This document shows, piece after piece, positions 1 through 9,994 of a stretch of DNA of 23,270 nucleotides. A model generated the notes under the pieces. It saw only the letters and a list, made by a program, of their open reading frames with translations, was not told the DNA's origin and did not search any database. Each line of letters opens with the position of its first letter. Positions within the stretch are counted from its first letter, which is position 1. The translations under genes were made by a program, and so were the position numbers. The stretch comes from Poronia punctata (lineage: Eukaryota > Ascomycota > Sordariomycetes > Xylariales > Xylariaceae). The stretch is taken from assembly GCA_022579005.1 (NCBI GenBank), contig MU401845.1, forward strand, positions 1 through 23,270. The letters are read 5' to 3'.

Positions 1-460
1 AAACTTAAATACTTTTATGCTTAAAAAATTATTAATTTTTAAAGCGTTAAATTTTTTAAAAAGTAAACTAAAAGTAAAAATAATGCTTTTATTTTATAGC
101 TTTAATAATAATTAAAAATTTGCTTTTTCTTTGTATTTAAATACGTTTTTAGTACTATTACATATTTAAATTATATTGTTAAAAAGTATTATAATATAAT
201 AATTATTGTTTTGCTTTTTTTTAATTTTTTATAAAAGCAGCAAATAATTACTAAAGTAGTAAAAAGTTATAAGTTTTTTACTTTTGCTAAAAGTATATTT
301 TAATTTATACTTGCTTTATAGTTAGTTTAGTTTATATTTGCTAAAAATTTGTTTATATATTAATATAGTTTTACTTGTATATAATAAAACTTTGTTAGTT
401 TATTAACTATGTTAATAATAATATTTTTGCTTTTAATTGCTTAAACTTTAAAAAAACTAT

Positions 461-521
461 TTTATTTTTACTTTTTTTGCTAAACAAAAACTTTATTTTA
501 TAAAGAAAAAGTAAAAATAAA
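461..521. repeat. Inverted repeat, 16-bp arms
   Basis: Arms at 461-476 (tttatttttacttttt) and 506-521 are perfect reverse complements around a 29-base loop. The arms are low-complexity A/T with one G:C pair each, so chance in this composition is possible. No function is proposed. Confidence 0.5.
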
Positions 522-2331
522 AAGTAAATTAAAGCTATTTTAAATATTAAGCGTATATAATACGTTTGCTTTTGCTTTTTTATTTTAAATAGCTTTTATA
601 GCTTTTTAAATAGCTTTTATATACTAAATAATTTTAAATAATAATAGTAAATTATAATTAATTTATAAATAAGTACTAAATACTAATAAAGTAGGTACTA
701 GTTTATTAAATTTTATAATATTATTAAAAGCTTTTATTGCTATTTATAAAATTAATTTATTATTGTTTTAGTAGCTAATTTTTTTTTAATTATATTAAAA
801 GCGTAGTATAAAAAAGCATATATGCGTTTAATTTTACTAAGTGCTTAATATGCTTTAATAAGCATTTTTTTGCATATAATTTTTATAATCCTAGTACTAG
901 TTTAAAACTTTTTTAAAGCAAAATTAGTACTAAGGTTATATACTATATAATTAAGCAGTTTTTAATAAATATTAATTTAGTACTTATAAAGTACATTTTA
1001 TGCTTTATATGCTTTTATTGTTTAAATAAAAATTATAGCTTAAAATAACGTAGCTAAATTAATAATATAAAAAACTTGTTTTTTATTAATTTAAACTACG
1101 TTAATAATAACCTTATAGTTAAATTTATAGTTATTTTTTAAGGTAAATTTAAAGCGTTTTAGCGCTAGGTTATACGTTTAGCAATAATAGCAAAATTTTT
1201 AAATTTTTTTTAAAATAAAATAATTTACTTTATAACTTGTTATAGTTAATATTTGCTTTAATTTTGCTGCTTTAAAGTGCTTAAATTATTTATAAAGCTA
1301 ACATAACTTAGTTTTAATAAAATATATAATTATTTTATTAAAGTGCGTATTAAAAAATAAATATTCTTATTTATAAATAACTAGTATTATATTGCTATTG
1401 TTTTAAAAAATAATATTTTTAGTATTGTTAAAATAAGCACTAATATAATTAGTATTATATAGCAAAAATAAAAAAAAAGTAAGCATATTTAAAATATAAT
1501 ACGTAGTTGTTTTAAAAAGGTTTTATATTTAAATTGTGCTAATACTTTTAATAATATTGCTATTACTAAATTTAATATAAACTTTGCTTAGTTTTTATAT
1601 TATATTTACTTTTAAATTTAAGTATAAATATACTTTTAATTACGTTTTTTTAACTATTAAATAGTTAAAAGCACTTATATTTTATAATTTACTTTAATAT
1701 TTTACTTTATATAGATTTTTTAAAATAAATTAATTTGCTAGCGTTTTAGCTTTAAATTGCTATATATTTTTGCTTATAACGCAATATATATATATAGCGT
1801 TTATTAAAATTTAAGTAAATTTCTTTACTATTTTATTATTAATTTTATTTTGTTTATAGTTTAAATTTAAAATAGTTTTAAAAATACTTTTTATATTTAT
1901 TAAATATTAAAAAAATATTTTAATATTTAGTTTATAGCTATAAATTATTTTATATATAATAAAAAACTAACGTTTTATTTTGCATTATTTTTTAATTAAA
2001 TAATTAGTTAAAAAATAATTATTTTTTTTATATATAAAGCACTTATACTTTTGCTTTAATAAGTTTAATTTGCTTTTAAAACTAAAATAATATAGTATTA
2101 AATTATTTTTGTTATAATTATAATTATTATATTTATAATTTATATAAAACGTAGTGCTGCTTTTGCTATTATTTATTACTTATAAATATGCTTAAAAGTT
2201 AAAAAACAAACTTTTAAATATTAGCTTTTAATAAATAAGTACTATATTAAACTTAAATATACTTTTGTACGCGTATACTATATTTATTACTAAGTAAATT
2301 TTATTTTAATACGTAATGCTAAGTGCTTGCT

Positions 2332-2370
2332 AAGCTTTTATAATTTTATTAATTATAAAATTAAAAGCTT
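2332..2370. repeat. Imperfect palindrome with AAGCTTTT ends
   Basis: The 39-base stretch starts AAGCTTTTA and ends with its reverse complement apart from a 2-base offset, closing over an A/T centre. It may be a fold-back relic or a chance product of a sequence rich in AAGCTT, A and T. Confidence 0.4.
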
Positions 2371-2980
2371 TTATTAAGGTTTTGTTTAAGTTTTTTTTGC
2401 AAATACTTTAGTACGTAATTATTATTTAATTAGTAAAGTATTAAAACTAATTAGCAATATTGTTAAAATGTAAATTTAACTTAAAATATATTTTTATTTA
2501 TAACTTATTAAAGCTAATTTACTATATAAAGTACTGCTTAGCGCGTTTATTAAAAATTATTAAAAATATAGCTTAATACTAGTTCTTTATTATTTTAATT
2601 TAGCAGTATATATTAATAAAAATTTATACTTTATTATATAATAAGTTATAAAGCTTGCTTATATAATTTTAGTTTTTTTGCTATATTTTTATAAATATAA
2701 TAATTTTTTTAAAAATAAAAAAGGTATTATTTATTAAATATATTAAAAGTAAATTATAAAGCAAAATATAGTTAAATTCTTGCAAATTTAAATATAAAGT
2801 TAAAACGTTTTTATACTTAATAGTTTAAATAAAAGCAGCTTGCTATTAAAGTATAACTAGCTTGCTAGCAAGTAAAAGATTTATTAATTATAAGCGCTTA
2901 AAAGTATATAAAGTATATATAACCTAAGTAACTTATAATTTTTAAAAGGTTAAAAAAGGTTAAAAAATAGGTTAAGTGCT

Positions 2981-3007
2981 TTAAAAAGCTTAAAAAGCTT
3001 AAAAAGC
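2981..3007. repeat. Three tandem copies of TTAAAAAGC
   Basis: Three perfect 9-bp units lie at 2981-2989, 2990-2998 and 2999-3007, followed by TTAAGC and then an inverted half (agctttttaa). Just upstream, 2943-2973 has a related run of aaaaggtt-type units. It is a small minisatellite inside the AT block. Confidence 0.75.
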
Positions 3008-6000
3008 TTAAGCTTTTTAATTAGTTACTAATACTTTTTAAATTAATTATAATTTAAATATATATTATTATATAAACTTTTTATTATTAAGGTTAAACAA
3101 AAAAGTTATTTTAAGTGCTTTTTTTTTAAATAATAAAACTAAAAAAAGGTATTAAAGTCTTTTAATAGTTATATTACTAAAAATAATAGTAACTAAATAG
3201 TTACTTATAAGGGTTTAAAAGTTTGCTAAGGTATTGTTAAGCCCTTTTTGCTATAATATTAGTAGTAATATATATTAAATTATATATACTAATACGTTAA
3301 AATTTTAATATGTTTATTTTTTAAAATCTTTTTAAATAGCTTATAAAAAATCTTTACTATTAAAAAGTATATATAAGTACTTAGTTATTTTTATTAAAAC
3401 GTATATATTTAGCTTATTTTTTATTGCTATTTTAAAGTTAATTTTTTTATCTTTTTAAAGTTTAAAAACAATATACTATTAAAAAAGGTATATAGCTATC
3501 TTAATATTTTTAAATATTTTAGCTTAATTTAAGTTTATATTATAAGCGTTTTTAAAATAAAAAAAGGGCTATTAAAATTAATAGGCTTTTTATTATAGTT
3601 GCTTTTTTAAATTAAATTTAAAGTAACTATTAAAGTTAAAATTTAATAATAATGCTATTATAAATTAATGCTAATTAGTTTTTAAATTAGCTATAAGTTA
3701 ATTATAGTAATAAAAATGCTTACTATTTTTTGTTTTATTATTAAATAACTTATAAAATATATACTATAATTTTGCGTTAGCTTTTTTTATATACTATAAT
3801 TTTATTAAAAGGTTATTAAAGCAATTTAATTTAAATTTTTTATTTAGCACTTTACTTAAAGTAGTTTTTAAAAGCAATACAAAGCTAAAGCAACTTTAAA
3901 TTAAGTTAAAAGCAAGTATAACAATAGTTTTTATTTTTAAACTTTGCTTTTTTATAGTTGCTAATTTAACTACTAATTAGTATTAGTCTAGCTAAAGGTT
4001 AATGTAATTATAACACGTTACTATTTGTAGTACTATATTAACTTAATTAATAAAAAAAAAAAAAGTTATAAGGACTTTTTTTAGCAAGTTTTATATAGCT
4101 ATAAAGGTTTGTAATTAATTAAGACCTATTAGCAATATAAAAAAAATACGTATACCTTACGTATTTAATACATAAAGGACGCATACTCTTTATATACTAG
4201 TTATATACTATATATATACACTGCGTATATACTTTTTTAATAAAGTAAGTCTAACATAATCTATAATAAATATATAAAAAACCAAATATTTATATTTATA
4301 AGATATTTGCGTTTTAATAGTCCTAATATAGTTAATAAGGTCAAAGGTATTAAAAGGGATTCTAACAAGTATATTATTTATATAAAAAAATATAAGCATA
4401 ATATTTTTAAAACTATATAGTTATAGCAATAAACTTTTAAAATTTAAAAATAAAATAAAACTAAGCATAATTTTTATAAGCTTAGTTAAAAAAAAAGCAA
4501 ACGTTTATAAGCTTTAAAGTATTTTAGTTAATTATATTTATAAAAATTCTAAAATAAAAAAAGCAAAAATATGTTTATAAAGTAAATATATAAAAATTAC
4601 TTAAAATGCATTTTTTAAATTAAATTTAAAAAAACTTCTAGCTAATAAATTGCTTAAATAATTATAAATCTTAATAATAAGCAGTATATTAATTTTTAAT
4701 AAATCTTTATTTATATTTTAATAGTTAAAAGTAATATGTTGCTTTTTTTATAAATCTAAGTTAATAAATACGTAATCTTTTATAACTATTATAAGCTAAA
4801 ATTTTTATAATAAAAGCTTTTTATTTATAATAATAGTTAATTTATATATACTAGCATTAATTTTTTTTTATATTAATTTATTTATTTAATATTTTTAAAG
4901 TTAAGTTTATATTTTTTATTTAAGTTTGTTTTATAGCTTTACCTTTTTTTTAAGCTTTATATAGTATTTATATAAATTAGTTGCTTATATATTTATAATG
5001 CTAAAAGTATTAAAATCTTAGTATATATAAAAAGTCTTTATAATATTTTTTTAAAAAAAGCTTAGCACTAATAGACCTAAGTAAATTTTAAATCTTTTAA
5101 ACTAAGCTTTTACTTTTAATAAAAAAACTTTTTTAGCAATTACTATAGCTTTGCAAACAAGTTTTTTATAAGTAAAAAATAGTACTGTTACTTTTAAAAA
5201 GCTATTAGCAAATCTTAATAATTTTATATATACTTTTTTTTTTTAAAGTAACGTATTAACTAAATACTAAATCTTTTATATTTAAAATTGCTAACATTAA
5301 TTTTAAAGTATAATATGCAGCTTTTCTAGCACTGCATATATTTAACCTAGGTTTATAATATATAATTTACTTATAAAAATAAAATATAAATCTAAAAAAA
5401 TTTATTAAGTAATATATTTTTAAAAGTATAGTATAAAGCTTAATTAATAAGCTTATTTTAATTTTTATAACCTTGTTTTTTTTAAATCTAATAACTTAGT
5501 AGTTTAAAGTAACTTAATAATATAATTATAATAGCTTATCTAGTTTTTTAATAAATTATTTAAAGCTTTTAAATTTTTTTTATTTTTGCTTTAAAAACTG
5601 TTAAAGCTTTTAAATTTATTTAAATCCTTTATTTTTAATTTATTTAGTTTTCTTAAAGCTACTTTTAGGTCTAATTTAATAAAAGGTCTATTTAGTAATA
5701 AAAATAGTTTATAACTTTTAAACTAAATTATTATAAGTTTTTTAATTTTTATATAAAGGTCTTTTTAACCTTTATTTTTTATGCTTAAAATATTTAAGCG
5801 TATATTAATTACTATAACTACGTTTTATAACTATAAAAGTTTTAAAATTATATAAATTTTATTATTTATTTTATAACCTATTATAAAAGCTTTAGTAATA
5901 GCTTATATAGTACGCTATACTTTTTTAACGCCTAGTGTTATAATAATATAGTACATTACTTTTACTAAGTTTTTATTTAATATTTAAATAAAAAGCTAAT

Positions 6001-6083
6001 TAAATCTTAAATCTAAAAGCTTAAAAGCTTTAAAACTTAACTTTTTTACTTTTTTAAAAAATATAATATTAATATTAATGGTA

Positions 6084-6257
6084 AAGGGAACTATAGGGTA
6101 GTGTAGTGAATTTTGTAGATTGATGATATCGAAGGAAGGAATCTAGCAAGGTCAGGTCAATTGGTTATTACTTAACCAATTGACCTTAGTGCGCTAGTCT
6201 TTATTTAATCTAGCTATCTAATCTACGGGCTACAGGACCCTATTCTTTAGGTCCCTT
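6084..6257. mobile_element. 174-bp MITE-like palindromic element
   Basis: This element is an island of ordinary base composition within the AT block. It is nearly symmetric about 6170. The ends are AAGGGA (6084-6089) and TCCCTT (6252-6257), and the match continues loosely inward (AAGGGAnCTAnAG). GTAGATT (6115-6121) mirrors AATCTAC (6220-6226) exactly. CTAGC (6143-6147) mirrors GCTAG (6193-6197) with a one-base shift. The centre is a perfect 14-bp hairpin. TA flanks both ends (6082-6083 and 6258-6259), as expected for a Tc1/mariner/pogo-type target-site duplication, although TA is so common here that this alone is weak. There is no coding capacity, so movement would need a transposase supplied in trans. 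Retained G, C and CpG suggest it arrived after most of the RIP, or was too short to be targeted. Class and family are inferred. Confidence 0.7.
6154..6186. repeat. Perfect central hairpin of the MITE-like element
   Basis: The arm AGGTCAATTGGTTA (6154-6167) and its exact reverse complement (6173-6186) are separated by the five-base loop TTACT. A 14-bp perfect stem with several G:C pairs is far from chance in this surrounding. It fixes the symmetry axis of the larger element. Confidence 0.95.
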
Positions 6258-8456
6258 TATAATACGTTGTATTAATTAAATTTTTAGTTAGTTTAAGCAG
6301 AATTTTTTAATAGCAATCTAGTTAACTATTTTTTATTTTTTTTATAATAAAAAATTAAAGTAACTTTTTAAGCAGCAGTAGTTAAGTATATTAAAGCTAA
6401 ATTTAAGTTTAAATGTATTAATTTTTTAGTTTAAGCTATTAATTTAGCTTTTTTTTAAGCTTTTATAGTAATTTTAGTAGCTATATGCTTTATAGCTAAA
6501 AAAATATTAAAGCTAACTTAAAACAAATCTATTAAACTTATTTTAACTTAAATCTAATTAGCTAGCTTTTTATAATTAAAAAGTTTTTTTTTTAGCTTGC
6601 TATAAATCTTTTTAGCATAATAAAAAGCTTTTTGCTTTTTATTTTCTTTATATTTTTTGCTTTTTTTTTTATTTAAAAGTAACTTTATAAAAATTAATCT
6701 TTTTTTATTACGTTTTTGCTTTAAAGGTTTTTTAAATACTTTTATAAGCATGCTTTATAATAAGCATATTTAAGCTTTTAGTTTATTTTTTTACTTACAA
6801 TTTTTTAGTTTTTTTTTATTTTTTAATCTTTTAGATTTAAATGCTTTAAACTTAAATTTTTTAAACTTAAATCTTTTAAGTATATAGCTTAATAAGCTTA
6901 TAGTAGTATAATACTAAGATCTTTTATTTAATAAATTATTATTATTTTTTTAAGCTATTTTTTAAAGTATTATAAAATAATATAATATAGCTAAAAAAAA
7001 ACAAGCTTAGCACTATTAACTTTTATTTTCTTTGCTTTTTTATAAAAAACTATTAAAGCTTTTAATTATACTTATTTTTATAGTTTTAAAGTAAATGCTT
7101 TAAATATAGTGCAATTTAGTTTAATATAACCTAGCTTTTTATAATAAAAGCAAACTTTAGTACTTTTTATAACTTTTTTTTTTTTTTTATTAATAGATTT
7201 TTTAAGTTTTTTTATAATAAAAGCTTTAATAAGTCTATTTTAATAATAAGTACTATTTACTGCTTTATTGCTTTATATTTTAATTTTTAAAAGCTTTTTT
7301 TATAAGTAAGTTAAAAATTTTACTAAGTTAATATATTAAGCTATAATTAAGTTTTTTAAAAAATTTTAAGTTTTTTAACTTTAAATTTTAAATTTTTTTT
7401 TAAGTATATATAAAAGCTTAATAATAAAATAATATTAAAAGTTAAATAAGCTTTTTAAATTGCCTTGTTTATATTTATTTTAGCATTTACAGCTATTATT
7501 TTCTTTATTATTTAAATTCTAAGCTTTTTAGCTTTTTTTTTAAAAACTATTTTTTAGTTTTAAGCATATAAGCTATACTTTTTACTATATTTTAAAAATC
7601 TTTTAGTAAATAAGCATTATAAGCTTTTTTATTTATAGCTTTTAGTTTAAAATCTTTATTTTAAATCTTATTAATAAACGCTTTAATAACTAATTTTAAA
7701 GTAAATTGCTTAAGTACTAATAATTAAATAAAAAATATAGTAATAAACGCATTTTAGCTTTTTATTTTTTTTAATAATATAATAGTTTAGTTATAGTATA
7801 AAACTAGGTTTTTATCTTTTTAATAAAGCTTTTGCAAGTTATGTATAAGTTAAGTAGCGTTTTTATTTTTTAACTTAGCTAAAAACTTATTTTAAAAAGC
7901 TTATTTAAAAGTTAAAAAATCTTTTAATAATGCTTTTTAGCTTTTAGCTTTAGCTATAATTGCTTATAAGTTAGTTTAACTATTAATAAAAGTAGCAATA
8001 GCTTTTTTATAAAGCATATTTATTGCTTTTATTATATTTAAATATAAGTTAAAAGCTTTTGCTTTATAAAACTTTTATTAAACCTTTTAAATTTATTATA
8101 TTATAAATATTTTCTTAGTAAACTAACTATAATTAGCTAGATTTAAATATAGCTATTTAGCTTTTAATAATATAACTTTATTTTTTTTTATATTAAATAG
8201 GAAAACTTAAATTAAATAAGTTAAAAGTAATTATATAACAAGTTTTTTAATATATAAAAAGTTTAAGTATTTATATTTTAAATTAATAAGTAGCAGCTTT
8301 TTATTAAAATCTTTTGCTTTTTTAAATAATAAATTAAATAAATATAATAATACTTTAAGTTAACTTTTTTATATAATAAGTATAAGATATTTTTAAGTTA
8401 AGTAATATAATTAATATAATAATATAATTAATATGTTTAAATAATAAACTAATAAG

Positions 8457-8656
8457 TTTACTAATATAGTAAATTTTAAAAATAGCTAATATAGCTTTTT
8501 TAAATCTTTAAATAAAGCTAATATAGCTTTTTATAATAGGTTTAAAAGCTAATATAGCTTTTTAATATAATTTAAAAGCTAATATAGCTTTTTAATATAA
8601 TAATTTAAAAAGCTAATATAGCTTTTTATAATAATATAATAGCTAATATAGCTTTT
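8457..8656. repeat. Array of seven short palindromes, about 31-bp period
   Basis: Six copies of AGCTAATATAGCTTTT start at 8484, 8516, 8547, 8577, 8611 and 8641, with spacings of 32, 31, 30, 34 and 30. Each is a palindrome (AGCTA, loop ATA, TAGCT), and in several the stem extends to AAAAGCTA/TAGCTTTT. A variant with the same CTAATATAG core but TTTACTA/TAGTAAA arms lies at 8457-8473. Spacers are A/T-rich and vary in length and sequence. It is a degenerate minisatellite close to the right edge of the AT block. It is not a CRISPR array: the context is eukaryotic and the spacers are low complexity. Confidence 0.85.
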
Positions 8657-8967
8657 AAAAGTATTAATAACCTTATATAATAAATAGTTTTTTTATTTTT
8701 AAAGCATTTTAGTACTTTACTAAAAATACTAAAAAAAAATATAAGCTTGCACTAAGGTATTTAAATCTTAAAAATAATAAAAAAGGTAATTTTATTTTAT
8801 ATAGATCTATTTACTTTAATTCTTTTATTTAAATGTAAATAATAAAAATTTAAGGTTTATAACTGCAGTATAGAAGTTACCTATTAAAAGGGTTACTCTT
8901 TAAATTATAGGATTTATAAGTAGGTCTAACAGATAAAATTGGAAAGTTCTAGTGATCGGAGCTTCTA

Positions 8968-8993
8968 GGATCGGAAAATTGTAAATCCGATCC
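8968..8993. repeat. Short inverted repeat at the AT/GC boundary
   Basis: GGATCGGA (8968-8975) and TCCGATCC (8986-8993) are perfect reverse complements around 10 bases. A further direct copy of GATCGGA lies at 8954-8960. It sits just inside the compositional edge and may be the end of a transposon or a protein-binding site. No further evidence is visible. Confidence 0.5.
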
Positions 8994-9910
8994 CAACACT
9001 GCCTAGCTCGATTGCCGATTTTACTTACTGCAGGTGCTTCGTATTTTACGGCGCGTAATAGCAGGTAGGTTAGACCAGACCTGATTAGAGTCCAGCAAGT
9101 TTGTGTCTAAGCCCTCAGGCTAGGTAGGTAGCTAGGACAAAAAGCCATTGGGGATTAATTGATTGCAGATCCTACGTGAAAGAAAAATGCTACAAACTGA
9201 CGTCATGGTGCTGATTTTGCAGTTGGAATGCATGCAACTGCCCCGCACCCCGCCGGATCGCTGCATAATAACTGAAGGCACCGCGGGAGGAAGAGATTAC
9301 TTCCACAGTGATTGGTTGAATAGCTCGTTTCTCAGGGATTATATTACCGCGTCGTAAGATTGGGGCCTCATATCCGAAGCGGGCTCTCCCTTGCTTGTCG
9401 CAGGCACGCCTTGGAGTAAGCTAGGTAGGTAGAGTTTGCTTGCAACATGGCCCACGCAAGTCATCGTTGGACCATGCCTGTCAGCAAAGGAGCTACCAGG
9501 CTAGGCTATCCGTTACACTACTCGTAGGCAAGTGAGGCCAAGGCCTAACCTAAGACACTTCCAAGAATCTAGTACAGTATGAGCTTGAGGAAGTCATAAC
9601 CATCATTGACTGCATCGTCAGCTCGTCAGACTAGGTAGTTCACCCGCTCACGCGCCATACTCCTTACTTATTTGGACTCTGGCTGCTTTGCCATAACTTT
9701 CCTTCTTTCCGCCTCCCCCCCTCCCGCCCTCTCTTCCTTTTGATTCACGTTGGCTCCGTCATCTCCCTCCGAATACCTAACACGCCTGACCTCTTGATTA
9801 TCTTTATTCCCATATTATAGATAGAAAGATTACATTATCCTACCCCCACTCAATAGGTCAAGTAACCCCCCTCAGCTCAGAGACTGGCGACTTGGTGTGA
9901 AATTCCACCG

Positions 9911-9973
9911 GTAATGCGCATTTAGCTGCTCTAGACAAGTCTATTCACCAATCTCCTCCTCTTTTCGTAACAG
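9911..9973 (+). other. Possible 5'-UTR intron of GDB1
   Basis: A GTAATG donor at 9911 and an acceptor at 9972-9973 (pyrimidine-rich run, then cgtaacag) would define a 63-nt intron 21 bases before the start codon. That is the same length as the supported coding intron downstream. The branch site is not convincing. It does not change the protein. Confidence 0.25.
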
Positions 9974-9994
9974 GCGAGGTCGGCGTACCAAATC

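Larger units (their letters stand above)
1..8935. repeat. AT-rich, RIP-degraded repeat block
   Basis: This block has no intact gene. G+C is about 12% in the first 120 bases (hand count) against about 62% in a 60-base line of GDB1 (13321-13380). CpA is scarce. The surviving C mostly sits in ACT and GCT contexts, and AGCT/AAGCTT sites are very common. AGCT places CpT on both strands and has no CpA or CpG, so it is the tetramer expected to survive when CpA and CpG are mutated. In established knowledge this is the mark of repeat-induced point mutation in Pezizomycotina, which acts on duplicated DNA such as transposons. I cannot name the original elements, because both strands carry dense stops and the longest open frames are 63-65 codons. 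A RIP-mutated centromere or subtelomere is an alternative. The edge with normal DNA lies near 8935-8945. Confidence 0.85.
8940..9994 (+). promoter_or_regulatory. GDB1 upstream region with C/T-rich tract
   Basis: This stretch of about 1 kb between the AT block and the GDB1 start has no supportable gene. Its best feature is a long pyrimidine tract at about 9699-9740 (runs of CCTT, CTCCC, CTCTCTT). Filamentous-fungal promoters often carry such a tract just upstream of transcription starts. Several TAGGTAGG motifs occur (about 9064, 9122, 9423, 9633). I see no clear TATA box. Confidence 0.5.

Noticed and set aside
8457..8656. Resemblance of the palindrome array to a CRISPR array
   Set aside because: The genome is eukaryotic, spacers are low-complexity A/T of uneven length, and no cas-like gene is present.
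1..8935. Mitochondrial DNA or an AT-rich bacterial/plasmid origin for the left block
   Set aside because: There are no rRNA, tRNA or respiratory genes and no long open frames, and the CpA loss with AGCT survival fits RIP much better.
9163..9357. 64-codon plus-strand open frame upstream of GDB1
   Set aside because: It is short, has no recognisable feature, and stands alone in promoter-proximal DNA.
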